A stretch of DNA of 64,000 bases from Bacteroidales bacterium (lineage in GTDB: Bacteria; Bacteroidota; Bacteroidia; Bacteroidales; Lentimicrobiaceae). A model generated the notes under the pieces. That model had not been told where the DNA came from, made no database searches, and saw only the letters and a list, made by a program, of their open reading frames with translations. Each line of letters starts with the position of its first letter. Position 1 is the first letter of the stretch. A program made the position numbers and the translations under genes. Positions 17,831 to 25,597 of this stretch are shown in pieces. Where the stretch lies: positions 1-64,000 of the forward strand of contig JAEUTG010000042.1 in the NCBI GenBank assembly GCA_016788045.1, in the 5' to 3' direction.

Positions 17831-18850
17831 TTATTCTTTGCTGAGCAGCCAGGCATTGGGATAACCGTTGGTTCTGATTTCGGCCATCTTTTCAATAGCC
17901 AGCTGCTTGTCGCTGAATCCAAGGATACTTACCATGTAGAGCCCTTTCCGGTTCTGGCCGGTGATGAAGGAGTCATATCCCCGGGTTCTGAGGTCTGATA
18001 CGAGGTTTTCTGCATTTTCTTTCACTCCGAATGCCCCGACAATCACAAATTGGGTCATGGATTTTTCTGTTTCCGGCGCAGAAATGCTGACATCTTCCGG
18101 TGCTTTTTCCGTTTCGGCGACGGGATTGTTTTCTGCTGATGTCAACGGTTCCACTGCGGTTTCCTGGTTCGTGAGCTCAGCGGCATTCACTTTTTTCGTT
18201 TCTGGCTTCAACCTCACGGGTGGAGTTTCGGCAGTCCATTCAGCGGGCAGGAAAGTAGCCGGGTTGGAGTAAAGGTTTGTTATTTTATCGGGATTCAGGG
18301 TAGCCCAAAGCCCGAGACCGATCAACGGCAGCGCAACGGCAGCCCATTTCAGCGTGGCTGGTAAAAGCCTGGCCGATTTGATAGCCTGCCGGGGAGCAAG
18401 CTTGCGGCTGATTTTTTCATGCATGGCCTCGCGTTTGATGGCCGGTGATGTAAAAGAGGTAAGCCCGAAAGAATCGTTGAGGTAATTAACACTCAGATCG
18501 GGATTGAACTGTACGTTCCGCTCTTTGTCAAGAAAAAGAGAACCGATTTTCGGAAGGTGCAGGTTCTGGTTATTGTTCAGGTTTTTCTTCAGATCACCGA
18601 CTTCCCTGGCAATGATGTCAACAGCTTCATTATAAGAGATTCCCATTTTGCCAGCAATGGCGTTGGCGAGCAAACCATCGTTGTGACGCAATGCGGCATT
18701 GAAGGCAATGCTGCGCGCAGGCGGGCTGAAAGTGTGCAGTACCGGATGAATCTGTGCAGGGGTATATTTGGCGATGAACCCGCCCAGATCAGGCACTATC
18801 ACACAGTCGTGCTCATAAAGAAGACTGATCAATAATTCTTCGGTAATCAT
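17831..18850 (-). CDS. HU-CCDC81/SPOR-domain membrane protein
   Basis: A 339-residue protein from ATG 18850 (MITEELLISLLYEHDCVIVP); an ATG 11 codons upstream gives a poorer N-terminus. Residues 1-130 form the HU-CCDC81 pair (VPDLGGFIAKYTPA, FNAALRHNDGLLANAIA). A single membrane segment follows near 175-190 (WAAVALPLIGLGLWATL), then a low-complexity linker rich in E, T and A. A C-terminal SPOR domain starts at QFVIVGAFGVKENAE and ends near GYPNAWLLSKE. SPOR domains bind denuded peptidoglycan at division sites, so a cell-envelope or division role is likely. The architecture is characteristic of Bacteroidota. Confidence 0.85.
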   Translation of the reverse strand: MITEELLISLLYEHDCVIVPDLGGFIAKYTPAQIHPVLHTFSPPARSIAFNAALRHNDGLLANAIAGKMGISYNEAVDIIAREVGDLKKNLNNNQNLHLPKIGSLFLDKERNVQFNPDLSVNYLNDSFGLTSFTSPAIKREAMHEKISRKLAPRQAIKSARLLPATLKWAAVALPLIGLGLWATLNPDKITNLYSNPATFLPAEWTAETPPVRLKPETKKVNAAELTNQETAVEPLTSAENNPVAETEKAPEDVSISAPETEKSMTQFVIVGAFGVKENAENLVSDLRTRGYDSFITGQNRKGLYMVSILGFSDKQLAIEKMAEIRTNGYPNAWLLSKE

Positions 18851-18967
18851 GGCATGCGATTTTGCAGTGAAACAACTCAGCACACAGTCATTTGATTGTG
18901 AGGATATCTCACCCCGTATCTCTTAGCTGTTCTGAACCCGCTAAAATACGGCGAATGCGACCAAATT

Positions 18968-19735
18968 TCAAGAAATGTTGGTAAGTTTTAATAAATCCTC
19001 AGGGGTGTCAATGCCGACAGTTTCAAAATCAGTTGTTTCGGTATAAATCCGGTACCCATTCCAAAGCCAGCGCAACTGTTCGAGTGATTCAGCAATTTCA
19101 GGCGGTGCAGGACTTAACCGGATAAGCTGTTGCAGCATTTTTGTGGTATAGGCATAGATGCCAATGTGTTTCCAGTACACATGGTTGTGAATCCATTCGT
19201 TTTCAGGAAGTCCACGAAAGTAGGGGATGGGGTGGCGGCTGAACATCAGGGCCTGCCCGCTGATACCTGTAAGAACCTTCACAACATTGGGATTAAAAAG
19301 TTCGTCGGGTGCTTCTATTTTTTTAATCAGGGTCGCAATTTCCGTTTCCGGATTGTTGAACAGGCTGATCACCTTTTCGATCTGACCGGGCTGTATGTAG
19401 GGCTCATCACCCTGGATATTCACGGCAATATCGAAGTTCAGGCCTTCATCCGCGAGCAGTTGTAAGGCTTCACCAAGCCGGTCGGTGCCGCTGGGGTGGG
19501 TTTCTGCCGTCATCACCACCTTGCCGCCGAAATAGGTTACATGATCAAAGATTCGCTGATCATCGGTGGCAACCACCACTTCATCAACAGAGCGGCAGGA
19601 AAGAACCTGGCGGTAAACCCGTTCAATCATGCTGAAGCCATTGATGATGGCCAGTGGTTTTCCCGGAAATCTCGTGGATGCATACCTGGCAGGGATTATC
19701 CCCACGATTCTGCGCTTTTTTTCAGAAAAGGCCAT
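18968..19735 (-). CDS. kdsB: 3-deoxy-manno-octulosonate cytidylyltransferase
   Basis: A 255-residue enzyme that activates Kdo as CMP-Kdo for lipopolysaccharide core assembly. Signatures are IPARYASTRFPGKPL near the N-terminus, VVATDD, and NIQGDEPYIQP near 110-120. It overlaps the deoxynucleoside kinase gene upstream by 14 bases, which suggests coupled translation of functionally unrelated genes. Start MAFSEKKRRIVGIIP is well placed. Confidence 0.95.
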   Translation of the reverse strand: MAFSEKKRRIVGIIPARYASTRFPGKPLAIINGFSMIERVYRQVLSCRSVDEVVVATDDQRIFDHVTYFGGKVVMTAETHPSGTDRLGEALQLLADEGLNFDIAVNIQGDEPYIQPGQIEKVISLFNNPETEIATLIKKIEAPDELFNPNVVKVLTGISGQALMFSRHPIPYFRGLPENEWIHNHVYWKHIGIYAYTTKMLQQLIRLSPAPPEIAESLEQLRWLWNGYRIYTETTDFETVGIDTPEDLLKLTNIS

Positions 19736-20336
19736 GAATTTCGGCGTTTATTTTATCGATGACACCGGCAAGGTCTTCAGGTTTTTCAGAGAAATTGATG
19801 TTATCGACTTCAACAATCAGCAGCTTGCCGAGGGTATATTTACTGATCCAGGCTTCGTAACGGTCGTTGAGGCTTTTCAGGTAATCGATGCGGATGGAGT
19901 TCTCATAATCACGTCCGCGTTTCTGAATCTGGCTTACCAGTGTAGGGACACTGGCGCGCAGGTAGATCAGCAGGTCAGGCGGTTTCACAAAAGTACTCAT
20001 CAGTTCAAAAAGCGAGGCGTAATTGTCAAAATCACGGGTGGTCATCAGGTTCATCGCGTGAAGGTTGGGCGCGAAGATGTAGGCATCTTCGTAGATCGTG
20101 CGATCCTGGACGACCGTTTTTCCACTGCTCCTGATCTCAATGATCTGCCTGAACCGGCTGTTGAGAAAGTACACCTGCAGGTTGAACGACCAGCGTTGCA
20201 TGTCTTCATAAAAACTGGGAAGGTAAGGATTGGTTTCCACATCCTCATAATGTGGCTGCCAGCCGAAATGTTTGGCCAGAAGTCCGGTAAGCGTTGTTTT
20301 TCCGGAGCCGATATTGCCTGCGATTGCTATATGCAT
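19722..20336 (-). CDS. deoxynucleoside kinase
   Basis: A 204-residue kinase of the dCK/dGK/TK2 family from ATG 20336 (MHIAIAGNIGSGKTT, P-loop 7-15); an upstream in-frame ATG adds 14 unconserved residues. Further motifs are the substrate glutamate region YEDVETNP, DRTIYEDAYIF (DRS-like), and a LID arginine segment QIQKRGRDYE. It phosphorylates deoxynucleosides for salvage; purine versus pyrimidine preference cannot be read. It forms an overlapping pair with kdsB. Confidence 0.9.
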   Translation of the reverse strand: MHIAIAGNIGSGKTTLTGLLAKHFGWQPHYEDVETNPYLPSFYEDMQRWSFNLQVYFLNSRFRQIIEIRSSGKTVVQDRTIYEDAYIFAPNLHAMNLMTTRDFDNYASLFELMSTFVKPPDLLIYLRASVPTLVSQIQKRGRDYENSIRIDYLKSLNDRYEAWISKYTLGKLLIVEVDNINFSEKPEDLAGVIDKINAEIHGLF

Positions 20337-20389
20337 ATTTCTGAAAGATAATATTGAAGTACTTTTTCCCGGTATCACCGGCCAAAGGT

Positions 20390-20397
20390 CAAATGTA
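20390..20397 (-). promoter_or_regulatory. -7 box before the deoxynucleoside kinase-kdsB pair
   Basis: On the minus strand TACATTTG fits TAnnTTTG and lies 53 bases before the ATG at 20336. No convincing TTG is seen at the expected distance. The 290-bp spacer to the GH3-type gene holds nothing else I can support. Confidence 0.35.
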
Positions 20398-20626
20398 AGA
20401 AGTAAAAGTTTAAAGCAGAAGCTTTTTTAGTGTGAAATGGCGAAAGAGTTTACTGTTTTTGGGTTCAGAACAGAGAATCAATAAATTACACTTTTGATAT
20501 GGTCGGGTATTGACTGAACAGGTCTGCTGACAGTTTTATAGCATCTGTGGAGAGGTCAGAACAGCCTCTGCCCCTTGCCAGCAATACCCGGGACCGGAAG
20601 TTTCCGGAATGCCTGAAGGCTCTTAT

Positions 20627-22132
20627 TCAGATGACTGTAAGAATGTCTTCCAGGATTTGCCGGTTGTTCGAAAGACGGGGCACCTTGAATTGTCCTCCGA
20701 GTTTGTCGCGCTTTTTAAGCCAGTTGTAGAAAGTTCCATTAGGCATCGCCCTGACGATGGGTTCTCCCAGGATCATGTTGTGATAGCGTTTGGCCTCATA
20801 ATCTGAATTGAGCGCTTTCAGAGCGTTGTCGAGCATCTCGGTGAAATAGGCGAGGTCAGAAGGTTCCTTCTCGAACTCAATCAGCCATTCGTGGGCACCA
20901 CTGCTTGTCTCTCCGAAATATACCGGTGCCGCGGTGAACTCGTTGATCTGGGCACCCGTTTTTTCACAGGCACTCTGCAGGGCTTTCTGGGCATTGTCAA
21001 CGATCAGCTCTTCACCAAATGCGTTAATAAAGTTTCTGGTTCGCCCTGTAATCCTGATTCTGTAGGGGTCGGTGGAGGTAAAGGTGACAGTGTCGCCGAT
21101 CTGGTAACGCCACAGGCCTGCATTGGTGCTGATTACCATGGCATAATTGACGCCGGTTTTAACGCCGTAAAGGGGAATGGCCATTGCTGATGATTCCCCG
21201 GCCTCGGTGAGTGGTAAAAATTCGTAGAAAATGCCATAGTCCAGCATCAGCAGCATGTCTTCAGCCTCATTGCGGTCCTGAATGCCAAAAAAGCCTTCGG
21301 ATGCATTGTAGGTTTCAAGGTAGTTCATCGCACCGGGTATCAGTTGCATAAACTGGTTACGGTATGGCAGAAAACTCACCCCGCCGTGGATAAACAGTTC
21401 CAGGTTGGGCCAGACTTCCCTGATGTTGCTTTTCCCGGTGATTTCAAGCACCCTTTTGAGCAGTACCAGGGTCCACGACGGCACCCCGGTGATGTTGGTA
21501 ACATTCTCGTTTCGGGTAATCCGGGCAATCTGCTCAATTTTGCTTTCCCATTCAGCCATCAGTGCGATCGAAAGGTCAGGGGTTCTGATAAGTTCAATCC
21601 ACGATGGAAGGTTCTCCATAATGATGGCGGAAACATCGCCTACGAAGGTGCCGGCCCCGGGATTGTCAGGGAAGTGTGATCCGCCCATACCCAGTAAGCG
21701 GCCAGAAAAAATTTTTGTATCGGGATTGTTTGAGCAATAGATCGAAAGAAGGTCTTTCCCTCCCTTGAAATGACATTCTTCAAGCGCCTCCTGGCTCACA
21801 GGGATGAACTTGCTCTTGTCGCTGGTGGTTCCCGATGATTTGGCAAACCACTTTACTTCAGAGTTCCAGAGAAGGTTCTGCTCTCCGTTCCTCAAACGGT
21901 CGATGTAGGGCTTCAGGTCGTTGTAATCATTCAGCGGCACCTGATTGATGAACTGATGATAATTGCCGATTGACGCATATCCGTACTTCTTGCCCCACTC
22001 TGTATTTTTGCCTGAATTGATGAGCTTCTTAAACCATTCCTCCTGCACATCGAGGGGGTATTTCATAAACAGTTCAATCTGATGCATACGCTTCTTCATG
22101 AACCATGAGATCACGGAGTTAATAATGGTCAT
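20627..22132 (-). CDS. GH3 auxin-responsive-promoter family protein (acyl-adenylate ligase)
   Basis: A 501-residue protein of the GH3 family, named after plant acyl-acid amido synthetases and unrelated to glycoside hydrolase 3. Recognisable parts are the P-loop-like AKSSGTTSDKSKFIP near 95-110, YNASEGFFGIQD near 295, YGVKTGVNYAMVIS and GLWRYQIGDTVTF near 345-365. Such enzymes adenylate carboxylic acids and transfer them to an amine. Bacterial members are widespread in Bacteroidota and their substrates are mostly unknown. It diverges from ispE across a 200-bp region. Confidence 0.85.
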   Translation of the reverse strand: MTIINSVISWFMKKRMHQIELFMKYPLDVQEEWFKKLINSGKNTEWGKKYGYASIGNYHQFINQVPLNDYNDLKPYIDRLRNGEQNLLWNSEVKWFAKSSGTTSDKSKFIPVSQEALEECHFKGGKDLLSIYCSNNPDTKIFSGRLLGMGGSHFPDNPGAGTFVGDVSAIIMENLPSWIELIRTPDLSIALMAEWESKIEQIARITRNENVTNITGVPSWTLVLLKRVLEITGKSNIREVWPNLELFIHGGVSFLPYRNQFMQLIPGAMNYLETYNASEGFFGIQDRNEAEDMLLMLDYGIFYEFLPLTEAGESSAMAIPLYGVKTGVNYAMVISTNAGLWRYQIGDTVTFTSTDPYRIRITGRTRNFINAFGEELIVDNAQKALQSACEKTGAQINEFTAAPVYFGETSSGAHEWLIEFEKEPSDLAYFTEMLDNALKALNSDYEAKRYHNMILGEPIVRAMPNGTFYNWLKKRDKLGGQFKVPRLSNNRQILEDILTVI

Positions 22133-22262
22133 GGCAATTTCTTCCTTTCAGCAAATTTAAACCGAAAACAGCTTGTATTGTTGAATGCTGAGTTAATTTG
22201 GTCAGATGTATTTGCTGTAATCCTTTTCTGAACTCTGACAGCAGATACTGAACACAAATTGT

Positions 22263-22293
22263 TTGCGATTCGGCTCCGATGCATGTATATTTG
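22263..22293 (+). promoter_or_regulatory. promoter of ispE
   Basis: TATATTTG at 22286-22293 fits TAnnTTTG, and TTG at 22263-22265 lies 20 bases upstream. The ATG at 22335 follows about 40 bases later. Confidence 0.55.
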
Positions 22294-22334
22294 CATCTAT
22301 CGCCACTTCCGGTACTTTTAACAATTCTGCCTTT

Positions 22335-23153
22335 ATGATTGTATTCCCCAATGCCAAGATCAATGTGGGCCTGCGCATACTTAACCGGAGAGATGACGGT
22401 TACCACAACATTGAAAGCATCATGGTGCCTGTTAAACTTGCCGACGCCCTGGAGCTTACTCCTTCTGCGGACGGGAAGTTCGGCTTTACCTCCTCAGGAA
22501 TAGAAATCGAAGGGGATCCTGGCGACAACCTCTGCGTGAAAGCCTTTCGCCTGATGCAGTCGCGATACCAGTTGCCTGAAGTGAAAATCCATCTGCACAA
22601 AGTGATTCCTGCAGGCGCTGGTCTGGGCGGAGGTTCTTCCGACGCGGCTTTTACCCTGCGTCTGCTCAACCGGATGTTCTCACTCAGGCTGTGTAATCAG
22701 GAACTGGGCTCTATGGCTGCCGAACTGGGCAGTGACTGCACCTTTTTTATTGAAAATCGCCCGGCATTGGCAGGAGGAAGGGGTGAACTGCTCTCACATG
22801 CTGACTTTTCACTGCATGATTATCAGATAGCGATTGTTAAACCGCATTTCCCGATCTCCACTGCAGAGGCTTACAGCCTGGTGAAGCCCTCGGGCATCGG
22901 CTTGCCATTGCCTGAAATTCAGGGAGCTGATCCGGAGAAATGGAAGGATTTGCTGATCAACGACTTCGAATTACCGGTTATAGAGAAGTGGCCTGAAATC
23001 GGGGATCTGAAGCAGCAATTCATGGGTATGGGCGCTGTTTATGCCTCCTTGAGTGGCAGCGGGTCAGCTGTTTTTGGGTTGTTCCGCAGTTTTCCGCACG
23101 CCCTGAAAGAAGCGTTCGGCGACAGGTTCTTGTGGACCGGCAGCGCTGTATAA
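22335..23153 (+). CDS. ispE: 4-diphosphocytidyl-2-C-methyl-D-erythritol kinase
   Basis: A 272-residue GHMP kinase of the MEP isoprenoid pathway. It opens MIVFPNAKINVGLRIL; the ATG at 22335 is chosen because an upstream in-frame start at 22263 lies within the promoter. The ATP-binding loop PAGAGLGGGSSDAAF is near 94-108, and a glycine-rich SLSGSGSAVFGLF motif is near 236-248. It converges on the LptF/G gene with 15 bp between stops. Confidence 0.93.
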   Translation: MIVFPNAKINVGLRILNRRDDGYHNIESIMVPVKLADALELTPSADGKFGFTSSGIEIEGDPGDNLCVKAFRLMQSRYQLPEVKIHLHKVIPAGAGLGGGSSDAAFTLRLLNRMFSLRLCNQELGSMAAELGSDCTFFIENRPALAGGRGELLSHADFSLHDYQIAIVKPHFPISTAEAYSLVKPSGIGLPLPEIQGADPEKWKDLLINDFELPVIEKWPEIGDLKQQFMGMGAVYASLSGSGSAVFGLFRSFPHALKEAFGDRFLWTGSAV

Positions 23154-23168
23154 GAAAGACCTTTTGTG

Positions 23169-24245
23169 CTATTTGGGAGCTATCCTCAGCAGATAAAAAC
23201 CCAGAATCCCGAAGATCACATTGGGAATCCACACGGCAATAACTGGTGGCAGGTTGCCGAAAGTTGCAAATACAGTGGTTATCTGCATAAACAGAATAAA
23301 GGCAAAGCAGATGGTAATGCCCACCCCGAGGTGGAATCCGATACCGCCCCTTACTTTACGGCTCGACAGTGAAACCCCGATGATGGTGAGCACAATGGTT
23401 GCAAACGGAAAGGCAATGCGCTTGTGTTTCTCAATCTGAAATTTCATCAGGTTACCCGATCCCCGGAGTTTCTCCTGGGCAATAAAGTTGCGCAGTTCCC
23501 GGTAGTTCATGTATAAGGCATCGTCGAAATCTACAGAAAAATCACCGGGTTTAAGGTTAAGTAAAGTGTCTTTGGTAGCACCACGGGTAATCAGTTCGCC
23601 TTTCGGATTGATTTGTCGTTTCACCCACTTATCAAGCTTCCAGATTCCGGCAACACTGTCCCATCGGATATTGTCAGCAGTGATTTTGTATTCCATTCCC
23701 TCCTCATCAAAGCCTTCCAGCGAAAAACGGTAGCCGGTATTGTTTGATTTGTTGAAACTTTCAACATAGGCAAAAACCCCTGGGCTGATCTGCATGTGAA
23801 TATTGCTGTCGCTGCCTTTCTTCCCCTTTTTCAGGTATTTTTTCTGAAACTCCTGCATGTTTTTACTGGTCTCAGGAATAATGAAGTTGGTAAGCACAAA
23901 CGACATCGATGCCAGTACGAATGCGGAAATCAGGTAAGGCCTGAGCATTCTCCTGAAGCTGATCCCGCTGTTCAGAATTGCGACAATCTCGGTATTCGAA
24001 GCAAGTTTCGAGGTAAAGAAAATAACGGCAATAAAGGTAAACAGCGCACTGAACTGATTGATAAAGAACGGTATAAAGTTGAAGTAGTACTGGAAAATGA
24101 TTGACTGAAGCGGTGGTTTGCGCTCCAGAAAGTCATCTATCTTTTCGGAAATATCGAAGATGATGATCACCACCGCCAGCAAAGCAATTGCATAAAAGAA
24201 AGTTCCCAGGAATTTTCTGATGATGTAAAGGTCGAGTTTCTTCAT
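23169..24245 (-). CDS. LptF/LptG-family lipopolysaccharide export permease
   Basis: A 358-residue YjgP/YjgQ-type inner-membrane protein. Three hydrophobic helices lie in the first 120 residues (FFYAIALLAVVIIIF, FSALFTFIAVIFF, ISAFVLASMSFVL). A periplasmic beta-jellyroll region of about 150 residues follows, then three C-terminal helices (AFPFATIVLTIIGVSL, GVGITICFAFILFMQ, VIAVWIPNVIFGILGFYLL). With LptB and the Lpt bridge it would extract LPS to the outer membrane. It begins MKKLDLYIIRKFLGTFFY, typical of the family. Tgt lies 51 bp upstream on the same strand. Confidence 0.9.
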   Translation of the reverse strand: MKKLDLYIIRKFLGTFFYAIALLAVVIIIFDISEKIDDFLERKPPLQSIIFQYYFNFIPFFINQFSALFTFIAVIFFTSKLASNTEIVAILNSGISFRRMLRPYLISAFVLASMSFVLTNFIIPETSKNMQEFQKKYLKKGKKGSDSNIHMQISPGVFAYVESFNKSNNTGYRFSLEGFDEEGMEYKITADNIRWDSVAGIWKLDKWVKRQINPKGELITRGATKDTLLNLKPGDFSVDFDDALYMNYRELRNFIAQEKLRGSGNLMKFQIEKHKRIAFPFATIVLTIIGVSLSSRKVRGGIGFHLGVGITICFAFILFMQITTVFATFGNLPPVIAVWIPNVIFGILGFYLLRIAPK

Positions 24246-24296
24246 TTGCCAGATGCTGTGCTGCGTTGTTTCAACGGGAATTCGTTTGAAATATTA

Positions 24297-25427
24297 TCAG
24301 ATCCGTGACGACAGCCGTTTGACCATCACTGACTTCCATTCTGCAAAAGTCCCTTCAGAAATCCTTCTCCGGGCTTCATCCACCAGCCACAGATAAAAGG
24401 CAATGTTGTGCTGACTGGCGATCATCGGGCCAAGCATTTCACCGGCCACAAACAGATGGCGGAGGTAGGCCCTGCTGTATGCCTGATCAACAAATGAGGT
24501 TCCGTTCGGGTCTAAGGGCGAAAAATCGGCTTTCCATTTTTCGTTTTTCAGGTTGATGATGCCTTCTGAAGTGAAAATCATGCCATTGCGGCCATTGCGG
24601 GTGGGCATCACACAATCGAACATATCTACTCCCAGGGCGATGCTTTCGAGGATATTGACCGGTGTACCAACACCCATCAGGTAGCGGGGCTTGTCTTTGG
24701 GCAATATGCTGCAAACAAGGTCGGTGAATTCGTACATGGTTTCGGTTGGTTCACCTACCGCCAGTCCGCCGATCGCATTGCCTTCAGCGTTGCAGGAAGC
24801 AATTTTTTCAGCCGAAACAATCCTCAGATCGCGGTAAATACTGCCCTGGACAATGGGAAAGAGTGTCTGGCTGTATCCGTAAGGGTTTTCCGTTTCCCCA
24901 AACCGTTGTATACAGCGATCGAGCCAGCGGTGGGTGAGCTCCATCGATTTCCTGGCATAGTCATATTCGCAGGGGTAGGGGGTGCATTCATCAAAAGCCA
25001 TGATGATGTCAGCCCCGATGATCCGCTGTATATCCATCACCCTTTCGGGACTGAAAAGGTGCCTTGATCCGTCGATGTGCGACTGAAACACCACCCCTTC
25101 TTCCTTCATCTTTCTGCGATCGGTAAGTGAATAAACCTGATAACCGCCGCTGTCGGTGAGTATCGGTTTGTGCCAGCCGTTGAATTTGTGCAATCCCCCG
25201 GCTTCGCGCAGTACATCCAGTCCGGGCCTCAGATAGAGATGGTAGGTATTGCCCAGAATAATACGGGCCTTAACATCCTCATCCACATCACGGATGTGCA
25301 CTGCTTTTACACTGCCGGCAGTGCCCACCGGCATAAAAACCGGGGTGGCAATTTCGCCGTGGTCGGTGGTGATTAACCCCGCCCTCGCATTGGATCCGGT
25401 ATCGCTTGACTGTAAACTGAATGTCAT
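24297..25427 (-). CDS. tgt: queuine/preQ1 tRNA-ribosyltransferase
   Basis: A 376-residue TGT that exchanges guanine-34 of tRNA-Asp/Asn/His/Tyr for preQ1. Motifs: MPVGTAGSVKAV, the catalytic region TDSGGYQVYSL near 92-102, GGLAVGEP near 230, and GVDMFDCVMPTRNGRNG near 265-280. The usual CxCxxC zinc motif before the YSRAYLRHL segment is absent: the stretch reads DPNGTSFVDQAYSRAYL. This loss seems typical of the phylum from memory and should not abolish the barrel active site. It is followed by lptF/G and probably forms a two-gene operon with it. Confidence 0.93.
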   Translation of the reverse strand: MTFSLQSSDTGSNARAGLITTDHGEIATPVFMPVGTAGSVKAVHIRDVDEDVKARIILGNTYHLYLRPGLDVLREAGGLHKFNGWHKPILTDSGGYQVYSLTDRRKMKEEGVVFQSHIDGSRHLFSPERVMDIQRIIGADIIMAFDECTPYPCEYDYARKSMELTHRWLDRCIQRFGETENPYGYSQTLFPIVQGSIYRDLRIVSAEKIASCNAEGNAIGGLAVGEPTETMYEFTDLVCSILPKDKPRYLMGVGTPVNILESIALGVDMFDCVMPTRNGRNGMIFTSEGIINLKNEKWKADFSPLDPNGTSFVDQAYSRAYLRHLFVAGEMLGPMIASQHNIAFYLWLVDEARRRISEGTFAEWKSVMVKRLSSRI

Positions 25428-25597
25428 TGCCTGATTTTCATGCCTGAAGTTATTCAGGGCGGCAAAGTTAGCAATCTTATGGGTACATCTGCCTGCCGAA
25501 ATGCCAACCTTCCACTTTTCCTGGAATTTTCAGTTGCAGCGTGTCCTTTCAGGGAAACATATCCGCTGACAGAAGGTTCCGGTTTCAGACCAGCTAC

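Noticed and set aside
20627-22132. Glycoside hydrolase family 3 enzyme
   Set aside because: The name GH3 is shared; the sequence matches the auxin-responsive GH3 acyl-adenylase family and lacks glycosidase motifs.
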